64,000 nt of DNA from Bedellia somnulentella (lineage: Eukaryota > Arthropoda > Insecta > Lepidoptera > Bedelliidae): assembly GCA_963576735.1 (NCBI GenBank), contig OY755173.1, forward strand, positions 13,486,873 to 13,550,872. Reading direction: 5' to 3'. The position numbers and the translations under genes are program-made. The notes beneath the pieces are model-generated. The model saw only the letters and a program-made list of their open reading frames with translations, was not told the DNA's origin and ran no database searches. This document shows positions 24,797 to 37,083 of the stretch, piece after piece (the first letter of the stretch is position 1; the number at the start of each line of letters is the position of its first letter).

Positions 24797-24985
24797 TGCA
24801 TACGGCAATATGGCCAGCCCAGTCCCACTTCAATTCAGCTGCCTTTGTTCTATGTCTTATTTTAGTTCTGGAGCGTACCTTAGTCTTCCCGACTGGATTG
24901 ACTGGGTGCCCAAAGGATACAGCGCTCCATATTTCGCTGGCTAACCTCAAGCCAAGACTTTTGAACGTCAGTCAACGACAAAGTC
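24797..24985 (-). pseudogene. Relic of a second RTE-type LINE
   Basis: On minus, one frame reads LEVSQRNMERCILW and, after a frameshift, another reads KVRSRTKIRHRTKAAELKWD followed by WAGHIA. This order (E..QR.MER..LG ... R.RTK..D.A...LKW.WAGH.A) is the C-terminal region of many RTE-clade reverse transcriptases. It is a different family from RTE-alpha and clearly dead. Confidence 0.6.
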
Positions 24986-26007
24986 CAAAACTTTACCGAA
25001 CTGTTGGTATAATTTTTAGCATAAAGATTATATCATATATATCATAGATAGATCATAGCTCATATATGTATTGATACGAAACTCTTAAAATGGCAATTTC
25101 TTAAAAAACTTTTTGCGTGTATACCTCGAGATCAACATGTAAATAGACCATTACTTTATTGACATACGCTTTTTTACGCCATAATAGAATGTCATAGGAA
25201 ATGATGATATGAAAGTAGCTAAAATAAACAATAAATAGTAAAAAAAACTTTTGTCAAACAAAAAAGTTTTTCCATTCTGTACAATTTATATTCATGAATA
25301 AATAATGAAATTCACAAATGTTAATATACTGAAATAACGAAACTTCGGAAGTAGTAAAGTTAAAACCATACTTTTCATTAAATAATTTAATCAAAATCCT
25401 TGACACAACTTACAGAATAATCTGAAAAAGTCAAGCTACAAACTAATTTAACTTTGCTCTAAGGAAACGACTTTGAAGTGTCTCAATTTGCAGTGCAGAC
25501 GAACCCGTAATAATATCAGTATAGTTTCTCTAATATTCTAACCGTCTCTTATCATCGTAGCTGCAGAATCTTATGATATTAAAGTTTCTACCAACGATGT
25601 TAGAGAGACATCGCCTTCATAATTGTTCCAATCTTCTTAGTAATTCTAATATCTCTCTTTTAAGAGTTAATTACAAGGATTCAAATTGTCGCCGTGCATG
25701 TTAAGCTAGTTTATATCGTGCTATTCTGCTGAGATTGTCGACTGCATTGTACTATTAGCCATTCTTTCTTGGTGCTCTTTAATGTTTAATGAAATCTTTA
25801 GCTTTGAAAGGTAATGATTTAGATAATAATTTGGAACATTGTTAACTTCATAATAGATAATTTAAAGATTATACCTCATCTAAACCATGAACGAAATACT
25901 ATGATGTCATCAAGATCAAATAAATAATGATTTCCCCAATAAACTTTCAAGAGTGACTTCGAGATTTTCACTCCGAAGCACAGGATACTCATTTTAGAAT
26001 TACATAA
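24986..26007. other. AT-rich sequence, nothing recognised
   Basis: No feature that I can support. Confidence 0.4.
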
Positions 26008-26393
26008 GATGACATAACATAAACGTTCACGCCGTTTATCCCCGAAGGGGTTGGCAGAGGTACCAATACTTCTGAACTCACATGGCAAGCGCCATCTTGT
26101 TTCCAGAGAAGGTACCCACGTTTTGCTTAGACAGTGTACTCACATGATAGGGGGCAGGCCTATCGCCGTTTTGTACGAATACACTGTCACATGACTAAGT
26201 ACAACTCAGCCATGTGGGTTTCCTCACGATGTTTTCCCTCACCGTTGATGATGATGATATGATATCACAACCATGATAAATTAATTACACATATGACTTT
26301 AGAAAAGACAAATCGGTGTAGGCCCGACCCAGGATTGGAACTCACGCCCTTCTGTTTTCGGGCGGGTGTTCTACCCACTGGACTATCATGTCG
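26008..26393 (-). repeat. SINE-A, full copy
   Basis: Plus strand runs from GACATAACATAAACGTTCAC through CCCCGAAGGGGTTGGCAGAG to the head (TACCCACTGGACTATCATG). A short GATGATGATGATATGATATC insertion lies in the middle near 26247. The head carries the same GGGCGTGAGTT-type arm as the copy at 1990. Confidence 0.88.
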
Positions 26394-26990
26394 CTTTAGA
26401 ATTTTATAGTAATAACCAAATATATGTATGTATTTTCATACAAATTTTATTTAAATTTTCCATAACGAATAAACCAAACATTCATTTTAATGAAGCGAGT
26501 TCCGCGCGCTCCGAGCTAGATCAACATCATGTTATTAAACTAAATTGCACGAGATGCAATAGTTTATTTAAATTAATAGACATCCGTTACTTCCTCGCAA
26601 TGGATTGTACTAGAAAATACAACTTTCATCTCTGTGGCTTTGTTATTTAGCTCAGTAATTTAATTGAATGAGTGAGCGCTTTCTGCTAATGTATTCCCTT
26701 CGAGATCCTTACGTTTTTACATATTAATTTACGTAAAAGCTGTCTGGGTACTGTTGAGGTGGGCGTGTGTGATAAATCGTAGTTATACAAACTTTAGTAA
26801 CTCAATATATCGTAATAGTTCACTATGCAAAAGGTAGATAAACTTAACATTAGTTAAAAAAAGGTTTTGAAGCGATAATAGGTAGAAAATGAGAGAGTAA
26901 ATAGTATTTTATTCGATTGAAACATAACAAAATATTGTATATTTTTAGTGTTGTATAAAAATGCATGGTTGACCGAGCATAATCATCGTA
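26394..26990. other. AT-rich sequence, nothing recognised
   Basis: A 94-codon open frame (26366-26650) overlaps the SINE-A head and has no domain. Confidence 0.4.
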
Positions 26991-27250
26991 CATACATACA
27001 TATATATAATCACGGCCTTACATCCCAACAAGGGATAGCCAGAGCTTTAGAGCTGGAAACTCGTCAGCCACATTTGGAAATTAAAAGGGGACAAGATGGC
27101 AGAAACAAAGTATCGTTGGTAATGGGATGAGTCTTGGAGACATCATCCACATCGCCCAAAAACCACTCCAAAAAGCCCCATAGCCTTAGTCGCCTCTTAC
27201 GACACCCATGGGCAGAAAGGGGTAGTGATATTCTAAGCCGGCACTACACG
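26991..27250 (-). repeat. SINE-B copy
   Basis: CATACATACATATATATAATC, then ACGGCC ... TTCTAAGCCGGCACTACACG. Full length, diverged. Confidence 0.82.
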
Positions 27251-27470
27251 TATTATTGTACGAGAGAACTAAAGGAATTTTATAGTCATTACAGGGCAGT
27301 ACTCGTATGATGCAAGGATGCAAACTCATTGTCAATAATCATTTATTTCTCTACTAGCTTTTTGCCCCGCGACTTCGTCCGCGTGGACTTCATTTTTTGC
27401 ATCCAGTTTATATAATACCAAAATACCGAAACACTATCTCAACTTCTGTTTTTTATATTTATAATCCCGC

Positions 27471-27665
27471 GGGCGTTGTAAATGACATAAAGGATATTGA
27501 GGCTTTTTAAGTGATTGTTGGGCGATGCAGTTTGTGACCCATCACTAACAACCTTTATTAACCTATCTTTTATCAATATATTTCCAAAATTGGATGAAGA
27601 ATTAGTATCTCCGAAGCTATGGCTACCCTTTTATGGAATTTATGGTTGTTAGCATATACTCATGA
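27471..27665 (+). repeat. SINE-B nested in the Helitron
   Basis: AGGATATTGAGGCTTTTTAA ... GGGCGATGCAGTTTGTGACC ... GAAGCTATGGCTACCC. Lacks its 5' end and is diverged. Confidence 0.7.
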
Positions 27666-28094
27666 ATGATTGATAGATGGATTTCATAAATTCAATCGCA
27701 CCAAGTTTTATTATAAAATGTAAAAAAACTCTATATTAACTTTCATTTGCTATATCAACCCGTTAGGGGTTGAGTTCCAAAATTTCCTTTTTAATTGTTC
27801 ATAAGAATCATGAAACAAATATACCAAGTTTTTATGTTCAGAAATGAGAATATCTTTAGTAAGTACAGATACGGATAGTAGTTTGGCGCTGCGGCGACGG
27901 CCCGGTGCTGCCCCCTACACTGACCGTTGGTGATAGTGGGAGAGCTTGCAGCGATTGCTCGGCAATATAGGGATGATTAGTGGTGGATCTCCTTCCAAAA
28001 TAATCGCTAAATTGAAGGGATAGTGCTTGTTATTATTATATATAGTGTTATTTTAAGCTAACAAAACATTTTTTTACAAAAACCTTGAATTACC

Positions 28095-28185
28095 TGAGAT
28101 ACGAACCCGGGACGATTGATTCATAATAGTTCTAATTAAATATTCATAGTAGTTAGTTATACCGCTACGCCACGGAGACGTTACC
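28095..28185 (-). repeat. tRNA-like head inside the Helitron
   Basis: On minus TCCGTGGCGTAGCGGTATAA (A box) and CCGGGTTCGTATC (B box) are about 60 nt apart. It resembles a SINE head and is not a functional tRNA. Confidence 0.45.
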
Positions 28186-28840
28186 GGGGCGGTGTCAAAT
28201 TTTTATTACGCTTTATTTCATATTAGTCTTACTATTGATAAACAAATGTGTCATTTAAATTGATAAAACCCCTTCATCTTTCCAAAATGAACATTAACAA
28301 AGTGGCTGATGTGAATTCCATCGATGATAAAAATAATCGCTGCAATATTTTGAGCCATATATGAGTTAAGGTTTTTTGATTTTCCTATGAGAACTCTTGC
28401 GGATTCCTTAGTTTCAAGGAATCGTCGTCGTTTCATTTAGCTTCTAAATTTACATGTTAATATTCGTTTGCAATATAAGTAGATGTAAAAAAAAATGTAT
28501 ACGATAAAAAAATAGTACATCATCCCTCGGGAGTTCCTTATTTTCGGGGATCCATTACCGTACCATTAAGCTTCTTAATTTTGATTTTTATATTAGTTTA
28601 CAATATTTTACGTTGTTTTAAACGATACACAGCGCCATCTCCAATGCATCCAGCAAGCAAACCATATTTTTGATTTCCCGTGGGAACATTTTTTCCGGGA
28701 TAAAAAGTACCCTATCATTTAATTTAGACTTCTACCTACAAGTCTGAAAAATTTCAAAGCAATCGGTTCAGTATTTACGGCGTGAAAGCGGAACAAACAA
28801 ACAAACAAACTCACTTTCCCATTTATAATATTAGTATGGA

Positions 28841-29687
28841 TTCCCTCCCTCCTATTTCAACAAATATATCTCTTTGGGTTGAAAAAAATGCATGATCCTA
28901 TTTAAATAAAAGTGTTGACACTACCAAAAATTTAGGTTTTTATTATCCTCATTTGTATCACCAGCAATGCTAGCATTAGGCGTGTGAGAAGTATATCACG
29001 TGAGATGTTTCATTCTGTTGCATTTTGTACTAATAATCCATCAGTCATCTCACTTCTCTCTCTTTCGATTAGACAGTATGTTAATAGCGCAGCGAGCGCA
29101 AGCCTATCACCGATTTGTATAAACACATTAAAACAGGTTATTAATTAGTCATGTGGGTTCCTTTTAGCGCTTAATACTTAAATGAACCATTCACAAGAAT
29201 TCTACGAATGATACATTTGCTTTATTGGCTTCAATGCTTTATTCAGGTGTCGAACCTATGCCTCACATCTCAGTTACCATTAAGTGGCATACCAACATTT
29301 TGTTGGACGACTCTAAGAAAGTAAATGAAATACATTTCTTTTGCGAAAATGGAACCACAACAATTTTTATTACTTTCCGAAAATTTTGTATTCAACAATC
29401 AAATAAATCATTCACGTAATGCTATTACCGAATAAAACGCAACTTTGATTTAGCTGAGTAATTTCCATCCCTAAAAGGTTTTTACTTCGCAAATCTACTT
29501 AAGTTGTTCGTCCAACATCCAAATAGAGTTTGATTTCCCTCGAGACGAAGTTAAATGGTTATCAAGTGGATTACACCAGCACTTCACCCGTTAAATATGG
29601 TACCTGCGGTTTCATCTATAACATGTGGCGTCGATATCATGTACTAATTATTATTTCATTTTAAATAATGTAACCTAGGAGCTTAAT
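28841..29687. other. AT-rich sequence; possible SINE-A relic near 29100-29190
   Basis: GCAAGCCTATCACCGATTTG ... AGTCATGTGGGTTCC weakly recalls the SINE-A body. Otherwise nothing is recognised. Confidence 0.3.
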
Positions 29688-29934
29688 TACATACATACAT
29701 ACATTTACTTACGGCCATAAATCCTTAGAAGCGGTAGCCAGAGCTTTAGAGCTAGCTTCAGCCGCATTTGGAGGTTGATAGGGGACAATATGGTGGAAAG
29801 AAAGTATCGTTGGTGATGGGTGTCTAACCGCATCGCCCAAAAATCACTTAAGAAAGCCCCATACCGTTAGTTGCTTCTGACGACACCCGTTAGTACAAAG
29901 GGGTAGCGACATTCCAAGCCGGCACTACACGGCC
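29688..29934 (-). repeat. SINE-B copy
   Basis: (CATA)n, then CTTACGGCCATAAATCC ... AAGCCGGCACTACACGGCC. Full length, diverged. Confidence 0.82.
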
Positions 29935-29954
29935 ATTTAGTTTAAATCCATTTA

Positions 29955-30140
29955 CCATCGCGGATGTCAGTTGAGGCAGCTTAGAGTATTAACTGTTGTT
30001 TAAAAGTTACTGTTGGGCGATATGGCTGGAGATTTATCAGCAACCATCACCATATGTTGATCTTTCGAAATTGGCTAAGGAATGTATTATTCCAAAGCTC
30101 ACTGGTTACCCCTTTTAAGGGTTTGTGTGGCTAATACCCC
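29955..30140 (+). repeat. SINE-B, degenerate
   Basis: TGTTGGGCGATATGGCTGGA ... GGCTAAGGAATG ... CTGGTTACCCCTTTTAAGGG is a weathered SINE-B with a lost tail. Confidence 0.6.
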
Positions 30141-30327
30141 ATCTACGATATTTATGTAACTATCTCTATGCTCCTTTAAGCTACGACATTGACTGTATAT
30201 TTGTTTCTTTGACTCTAGTTTTTCCGATTTCAGATTAAAATCATTAGCGTTGGCAGGTTATAGTTTGGTATTATCAAACATCATTATGAAAACAAAATGG
30301 AGCGCTCACCGTAGAATGTTTTGTTCA

Positions 30328-30480
30328 TGAAAACCTCATGTGGGGATTATAACTAATAAAAAATGGAAAGAAAAATTTCGCGCTAGCAGCCACTTGACAC
30401 TATAGCTCAAATGACAGAGCAACGGGGGCGTATACCCGGAGGTCGTGGGTTCGATACCCGCTAGTGGAGCGCTGTGTTAA
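30328..30480 (+). repeat. SINE-D copy
   Basis: Begins GTTCATGAAAACCTCATGTG and contains a tRNA-like stretch: TATAGCTCAAATGACAGAGC (A box) and GGGTTCGATACCCGC (B box). Related to copies at 51177, 52179 and 52424. Confidence 0.65.
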
Positions 30481-31024
30481 AATCACAGATACCAATCTAG
30501 ATATATGGAAATCTCGGTTTGTTTCACAGATACATTTATCTATACAAAAACAACAACTTAAGAATCACTTTGCTAAGAAGCCTGACACAATACAAGTAAA
30601 TAAATCATTAATAGAACGAAAATAACATTTTAAATAGATATTGGCTTGTGACGCTTTTAGTAGCATACAATATTACATGAGACCTTGAATATTTACTTAT
30701 TATCATTGTTATATCAATTGGTTGACATGTAATTTAGGTTTCATTGAACTTAGTTTCAATTCTGCTAAACGGCCTTTACACATATTTGTCACAAAGAGTT
30801 TGGTCTAAATTATTTACACACTATATTTATGAACTTTTGTTATTAACAAAAATCTGGTTTCGTAGCTCTGAAAACATTTTTTTTAAAGTAACCAAGCCGC
30901 CAGCATTGGAGGATGCTAGGTCATGGAAAATATGGTAAAACAACAGATTATCGCTAAATATGTGCCAATTATCCATTCAGATCAAGGAACCTGTAGATTT
31001 TACATCACTTTGCTCATAAAAGTT
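30481..31024. other. AT-rich sequence, nothing recognised
   Basis: No feature that I can support. Confidence 0.4.
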
Positions 31025-31192
31025 ACCTCTTACCTTGCTAGTAGCCAGAGCATTCCTCATTTACTTTCGGACGTTGAATGGGGAAAATATTGTAAAACAA
31101 AGGATGGTTTCTGGCGAGTATTTCCCAATGATCACTTAAAAAGCCCCTGTACTCAAAGTGGTGCTATTCTGAGCCGTCACTACAGAAGCATA
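31025..31192 (-). repeat. SINE-B, degenerate
   Basis: GTAGCCAGAGCATTCCTCAT ... AAAAAGCCCCTGTACTC ... CTATTCTGAGCCGTCACTAC is a shortened SINE-B. Confidence 0.65.
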
Positions 31193-31521
31193 TCCAAGTT
31201 ATAGGTCGTAGAACAGACGAAAGCAGTCACTTTATAACGCAGAATAGGGGCCCATATCTGCTATCATTTCGACTGAAGGTCACGAATAGATCGACTTTAG
31301 TATGATTATCGAGTTCAGTGGTCCGCACCAACAGGCACACCCTCCCTAATCATCGGACTTGACATCTTCACATTACTTTTCATCCTGTACCTTACAACTT
31401 TGGTAAACCAATCTTAGAATTCTGGGAATGGAGTTATGTCATCAATATGGATAATGGTTAGGATATTGGTGGGTTTCGAATAGCACTGGCCTATTTTATT
31501 TTTAATTATATGATTATTTTT
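31193..31521. other. Non-coding, nothing recognised
   Basis: No feature that I can support. Confidence 0.4.
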
Positions 31522-31885
31522 AATTAGCAACCGTGATAGCCCAGTGGGTAGAACACTCGGTTATCGTGCAAACGACTAGTGTTCAAATCCTGAGTCGGGC
31601 CTACACCAATTTGTCTTTTCTAAAGACATATGTGTGGTTAATTTATCATGGTTGTTAACGGTGAGGGAAAACATCGTGAGGAAACCCACATGGCTGAGTT
31701 GTACTTAGTCATGTGACAGTGCATTCGTACAAAACGGCGATAGGCCTGCCCCCTATCACGTGAGTACACTGTCCATGCAAAACGTGGGTACTCTGAACAC
31801 CAGGTGACAAAGTCACGTGATGTTCAGAAGTATTAGTACCTCTGCCAACCTATTCGGCGTGAACGTTTATGTTATGTTATGTTAT
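31522..31885 (+). repeat. SINE-A, complete copy with target duplication
   Basis: The reference copy for this family: A box TGATAGCCCAGTGGG, B box GTGTTCAAATCC, body, 3' end GCCAACCTATTCGGCGTGAA and tail (TTATG)n. A perfect 13-bp duplication TATGATTATTTTT flanks it (31509-31521, 31886-31898). Length about 364 bp. Confidence 0.92.
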
Positions 31886-31898
31886 TATGATTATTTTT

Positions 31899-32481
31899 GC
31901 AAATAAGTTATAATTGCAAAATAACTTAGATATAAGAAATTGCTGTGATCGACCAGGACTTCAATATAGACCCATGAATGTATTTTTGAATAAGAACTGT
32001 TATACACATTTTTGAATGAAATAAATGTTTGTGTATTGAGTATAGTGCCTCAGGTTATTGAATAAAAGCAATTTTAATTCCATAAACAGCTGTGTGGACA
32101 TAGAAACAATGAAGTGTTATCCGGAGAAGTATGGTCCTATACTAGGAAAACTGCCTCATCGCAATAAAACGATGTGTTGAACAATCTTCGAGTATTAACG
32201 TAAAGTTTTTGCTGCACTTGGACTTAGTGGGACCGGCCTCTGGACAATGTCTCGTAAAATCCACAATTCCGTATGACGCCGTTTTAAATGGCAAAAGCAC
32301 GTCACACTGTCAAAGAATAGAAAACCTTTCTCAAACTCTCACAGATATGTAAGTAATCAATTTCCTTTCAACTTCTTGCAGGTAAGACTTTCCACCGGGA
32401 GATTCTTATTGTTGCATTCATGGTGGTGATTGCACATGCACAGTCTGCACAGTATACCCCTTACAGCATCGAGCATATACT
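31899..32481. other. Non-coding, nothing recognised
   Basis: No feature that I can support. Confidence 0.4.
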
Positions 32482-32731
32482 ACATACATACATACTTATA
32501 CTCACGTCTATAAATCCCTAAAAGAGGTAGCCAGAGCTAACGAATTAGAAATTTCTCAACCACTTTTGGAAGTTGCGTGGGGAAAAGATGGTAAAATAAA
32601 GGTTGTTTGTGATGGGTCTCCAACCGCATCGCCCAAAAATCCCTTAAAAAGCCCCAATACCGTTAGTCGCCTCCTACGTACACCCACCGGAAGAAAAGGG
32701 GTAGTGCTATTCTAAGCCGACACTACACAGC
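32482..32731 (-). repeat. SINE-B, first of a same-strand cluster
   Basis: TACATACATACATACTTATA, then CTCACGTC ... CCGACACTACACAGC. Full length. Confidence 0.88.
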
Positions 32732-32732
32732 A

Positions 32733-32955
32733 ACATACATACATATACTCACGGCCATAAATCTCAAAAAAGGGCAACCAGAGCTTCAGAGCTGGAAACT
32801 CCTCAGCCAGATTTGGAAGTTGATAGGGGACAAGATGATAGAAATAAAGTATCCCTGGTGACAGGTCTCCAACCGCATAGCCCAAAAACCACTTTAAAAA
32901 GGCCCCATACTATAAGTCGCCTCTTACGACACCCGCGGGTAGAAAGTTGTACTGA
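32733..32955 (-). repeat. SINE-B, second of the cluster, 5' shortened
   Basis: ACATACATACATATACTCAC, then GGCC ... ACCCGCGGGTAGAAAG. It begins one or two bases after the previous copy and lacks the last part of its 5' end. Confidence 0.82.
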
Positions 32956-32969
32956 TTGTCTAGTGAATA

Positions 32970-33214
32970 CATACATAAATACATATACTCACGGCTATAT
33001 TTCCCTAGAAGGGGTAACCAGAGCTAAGGAATTATAAATTCCTCAGCCACTTTTGGAAGTTGAGTGGGGAAAAGATGGTAAGAATAAAGGTTTTTGGTGA
33101 TGGGTCTCCAACCGCATCGCCCAAAAATCCAATAAAAAGGCCCAATACCCTTAGTCGCCTCTTACGGCACCCGTGGGTAGAAAGGGGTAGCGACATTCTA
33201 GCCTTACACGGCAA
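32970..33214 (-). repeat. SINE-B, third of the cluster, young
   Basis: Flanked by a perfect 13-bp duplication TGTCTAGTGAATA (32957-32969, 33215-33227). It is nearly identical to the copy at 39458-39706 (their reverse frames differ at one residue in ~54), so both are recent copies of one subfamily. Confidence 0.92.
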
Positions 33215-33261
33215 TGTCTAGTGAATATTGTTACTATATAAAGATAATCATAAATATGCAT

Positions 33262-33395
33262 TTACCACTATGAATCCAAATTAGGTAACTAGAGCTTCAA
33301 AATTAGATTTTTTATAATTAAAAAAGCCCCAAAACCCTGAGTCACACCTTACAACCCTTACGGCAAGGACATGGGTGTGCTATTTCAGCCGCCAC
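33262..33395 (-). repeat. SINE-B, degenerate
   Basis: GGTAACTAGAGCTTCAAAAT ... AAAAGCCCCAAAACCCTGAG ... GCCGCCACTACA, strongly decayed. Confidence 0.55.
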
Positions 33396-33944
33396 TACAT
33401 TTCCAACAAAACAATATATCTTTCTAATCATGGGACAGTAATTAATTATATGAGCAATTATATATAAGCCTTGACACATGGTATGGAAAAGCATCGAATA
33501 GGTTCTGCTTTTCGATTTAAATCTGCATAATTAAAGTACGAGATCTCATTAATTAAAAAACTTTGTTCCTAAATTAAACAGAGGTCGATTGTTTAGCGAA
33601 TTAATGAAATGCTCATTCTAACATGAGATCAAAGTACTCCTTGTGGTCTTGAAATAAAACACATGTTAAGGAGTTAGGTTTACATTTCATATCCGGTGTA
33701 GATCAACCCTTCGCTAAAACTTTGTTCATTTTGATTCTATATAAAGCACGGCAGATAATGTTTGCGACCGTAACCTGTATCAAAAGAAAAATATTAATGA
33801 TTGTGCATCCATACATTTTCTATTCACTCAATGTCCATTTTCACCAACTATCTATTAAATTGGCTGGATTTCATAGATATAATTATTGAACAAATTAATT
33901 CGGGAACAATTTTTATATTTTAATAAGATTGTTACGATTACAGC
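33396..33944. other. AT-rich sequence, nothing recognised
   Basis: No feature that I can support. Confidence 0.4.
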
Positions 33945-34175
33945 TAAAGTGTAGGATAATGTTAGAAGAGAACGACCACTGAGGACACACTTGGACCAAA
34001 TAGAGATTGTGCTCAAAAAGGTAGGCGTCCGAAGTATGAAGAATAAAAGAGCATGTATGAATAGATCGATGGATGTGAATGAAGCAAGAGAGGTTTGCCA
34101 GGATCGTACAAAGTGGCGATCGAAAGTCTCTGCCTACCCCTATGAGAAATAATGGCGTTAGTATTCGAATGTATT
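33945..34175 (+). mobile_element. RTE-alpha 3' fragment
   Basis: Codes for LDQIEIVLKKVGVRSMKNKR and the REVCQDRTKWRS..SAYPY segment of the RTE-alpha C terminus, then a short degraded tail. Truncated to ~70 codons. Confidence 0.85.
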
Positions 34176-35139
34176 TAAGACGATTTGATGAGAATTGAGT
34201 GATCAACTTTTATTTTAAATGTATGCATAAAGTTTAGTGTAGAAGTTAAAAAATTACAAACAATGCTGATTTTATTCGAGCTGAACTTGGTAAATTTATT
34301 CAGACAATGTAAGTAAACTTGCAGAAAAATCTCATTTGTTAAGGGCCTCCCCGCATATTGCAGCTATTGCGCTCACTCTTACGTCAAATTTACTGAGAGT
34401 GACAGGGACGGAAAAAAGCGCGCGCGCAGGATAAATGTAGTTTATTTAGTTTTATTGAATAACTATAATGTTTAAATGAAAAGTTAAACATCAAAGTTAC
34501 AGATCTTAAAGCTACGCGTATATAGACACATAATGAGTTCACATGTATGTTATGCCAGTGGAGCCTATATGGTTTTTATGAGAACAAAGCATGTTCCAAT
34601 TCATTTTTTTTCATCATATTTTTCAACAAATTATTAAAATGTTAAACATCAAATTTTAACACCATGAACTAATCACCAACATATATTTTATTCATGTCAT
34701 ATCAATATCATCAAATCAGACTTTATAGAATTTCCAAACAATCAATATCAACCTATTTTTCCGTGGACGCCCTTAAAGCAAATGTCACTTTTCATTTGGA
34801 CCCTTTTTGGGATTTCTATTTCGAGCTTGTCAAATTTAGGACAAATTTAGCCTGGAAATATAATAAAATAGAAAAGAGGAAGGTAGAAACAACCGGACGC
34901 ATTACTACATAAATTATGTGTGAGGAAGATATAACCCATGCCATATGTATAATACGTTCTACACTGACAGTCCCGGGAGTAGTGTGAACTATGCGCACCA
35001 GTTTGTAAATATAGTTTCCATATAACTATTCTGGCTTCTCTTTGTTATAACTACTATATTTTTATTTATATTGTTAACTAAGTAGCAATAATAATAATAA
35101 TATACTAATTAAGTATAATAATATATCTTCATGGAAAAA
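34176..35139. other. AT-rich sequence, nothing recognised
   Basis: No feature that I can support. Confidence 0.4.
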
Positions 35140-35550
35140 TTTTTGGGGAAGAACCTTCGACTTTAACCGTTTAGAGGATAAAAAGTGTAATCGAAAACCG
35201 TTCTCACCTATAGTGGCAACCCTTATGAAAGGGAAACTTAATAAAATGAGAGTGCTTGCTCATCCCATTCTCAAAACCTTTTTCAGAGGGTAATAGTAAA
35301 GGGCATTCCCTTTCCAATAGTAAAGGCTAAGAAACTCTTATGAGGGTTTTCAGAAGGAATTTTCATTTGTTTGGCTTTACCCTTCAGGGGCTTAGGGTAT
35401 TTAAGTATTTCCAGTCAAAAAATATCTCATTTAAAACCCCCAAAAGCGAAAACCCTCATTATCCCTGAAAGGGCTCATGCCCAAACCCACGCCTCTCTAC
35501 ATAAGAGTCGGTGGTGTTCCCCACTGAACTATCATGGTTGTTTGGAGCTA
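35140..35550 (-). repeat. SINE-C, tRNA-headed repeat
   Basis: On minus the 5' end is ACCATGATAGTTCAGTGGGG (A box), followed by a weak B box and a body rich in AAGGG/CCCTT runs (CCTTTCAGGGATAATGAGGG). I recognise this as a common lepidopteran SINE type; boundaries are approximate. Confidence 0.6.
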
Positions 35551-35879
35551 TCCATTACTCATCAAGAATTTCACTAATTCAGTTAAGTTCTCTATGCCAT
35601 TACTACACTATAAGAAAATACAGACCAAGAACGTTAGGAAACTTTTATACTATTCGTTACATGTTTTATGATCCAGTGCATGACTGCAAATGCGGCACAT
35701 AACAATGTCGTAAATTAACTGAAACGTGAGCTGGATTTAATGTATTTAAGTCAATTTGCAAAAATGAAACCAATACGTTGTGTTTATATATTCCAGAGTG
35801 AGGTCAGATTTGTTATGAAATGTTTTTTGTCCTTCTGTATTACTCGTATTTGAATTATTTTTAAACTATAATAATTACA
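35551..35879. other. AT-rich sequence, nothing recognised
   Basis: No feature that I can support. Confidence 0.4.
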
Positions 35880-36235
35880 TTATAAGAAACGTAATGAGAG
35901 CAACACTCTTCAAAATCCTTAAAAAAGAAAATCAAAAGAGAACAGCTTAATAAAATTAAAGTATTTTATATGAAGCATAAAATGAGAGAGTTTCCCTTTA
36001 AAAATCCCTTTTGAAAACCCTTTTTGAGTGAGTTGTTTTGGAGAGGTATTCCTTTCAAGCTTAAAAGGGTAAAAAAGCCTTGTAACACGGTTTTATGGTG
36101 GGGTTTCCTGTTGATTCGGTTACTTTATATTTAGGGTAATTAGCGGCAAAAAATATTCAGCTACATAAACACGCCAGTATAAACCCTCAAAAGGATTAAA
36201 AAGCGCTTACGGTCACGGCTACACGTGCAAAACTC
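35880..36235 (-). repeat. SINE-C-like, diverged
   Basis: Shares the AAGGG/CCCTT-rich body (AACCCTTTTTGAGTGAG, AACCCTCAAAAGGATTAAAA) with 35140-35550. The head is degraded. Confidence 0.45.
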
Positions 36236-36584
36236 TTCAAGATATCTGTATTATGTCAATTTAATTGAGATATTTACACTATAAAAATGAGATCATTAAA
36301 TTTTTAAGGGGTTCATAGAACTGAACAAAATGATTTTTTGTCAATCATTTACGTGACGGTTTTATAAATTACGCCACTTAGCTGTTCGCTTTATTAGTGA
36401 CACGTGATAGGAAATGTTTCCAAAGTGGAAAAAATGTCGCGCCTTGCCCGTTTTACTTATTAAATGGGAGAATGAAAATCAAAAAAAGATATTCAGTTCA
36501 TTTCAAAATAGACGAAAACATTGTATTTATACTTTGAAAAATAGCAATTGGCCTAGACCTCGTTTTTAAAACGTACCATTTTTA

Positions 36585-37083
36585 ACCAACTTCAAAAAAA
36601 GGCGTGTTCTCAATTCGACCGTATATTTGTTTTTTTTTATGTTTGTTCGCCAATTACTTCGCCATTTATGAACCGATTTTGATTATTATTTTTTTATTGG
36701 AAAGAAGATACTCCCGGATTGGTACCATGATGAGGATATCAGGGTCTGATGATGGGATCCTGGAGAAATCGAGGGAAACCCTCGAATTTTATAAGCAAAT
36801 GTACCACGTTTTACATATTTTCTGAACTTATATTGGCATTTGCTTCTGAAAATCATATTGTTATGCTGCTGAGCTGATGATGGAAGGTGTGGGTCCTCAA
36901 TCACTAGGAGTTAGGAAACAGTTCTTTCAACATTCTATATAGATTTATACTCCTCATCGTAGCTTTTATAAAGAGAAGTACAGGTTCACTAAACATTTCT
37001 TTTGTTAAGTTATTGTTACCGAGGAAGTACCATGAGACCAGGATCTGATGATGGCATCCCAGGAAGTCGAGGGGACTGTCGAA
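36585..37083 (+). repeat. Interspersed repeat with AACCAACTTC start
   Basis: TTTTTAACCAACTTCAAAAA, then AAGG, ATGAACCGATTTTGAT and GATGATGGGATCCTGG match a repeat common in Lepidoptera, probably a non-autonomous transposon. The GATGATGG(G/C)ATCC module occurs twice (about 36748 and 37047), so it may be two overlapping copies. Confidence 0.55.

Larger units (their letters stand above)
27354..28840 (-). mobile_element. Helitron, minus strand, with nested SINE-B
   Basis: On minus it begins TCCATACTAATATTATAAAT, preceded by A, and ends in a hairpin-forming stretch (CCACGCGGACGAAGTCGCGG), then CAAAAAG and CTAG followed by T. The TTTG-rich microsatellite after the 5' end is typical of these lepidopteran Helitrons. 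No Rep/helicase frame is seen. A SINE-B lies inside (27471-27665), so this Helitron is older than that SINE. Confidence 0.75.

Noticed and set aside
24796..25047. 83-codon open frame on plus
   Set aside because: The minus strand encodes an RTE-type C-terminal motif (AAELKWDWAGHIA), so the plus frame is its antisense.
21135..33395. Regularly recurring ~250-bp repeats as a CRISPR-like or satellite array
   Set aside because: Copies are dispersed, on both strands, with target duplications and a TATG tail: SINE insertions.
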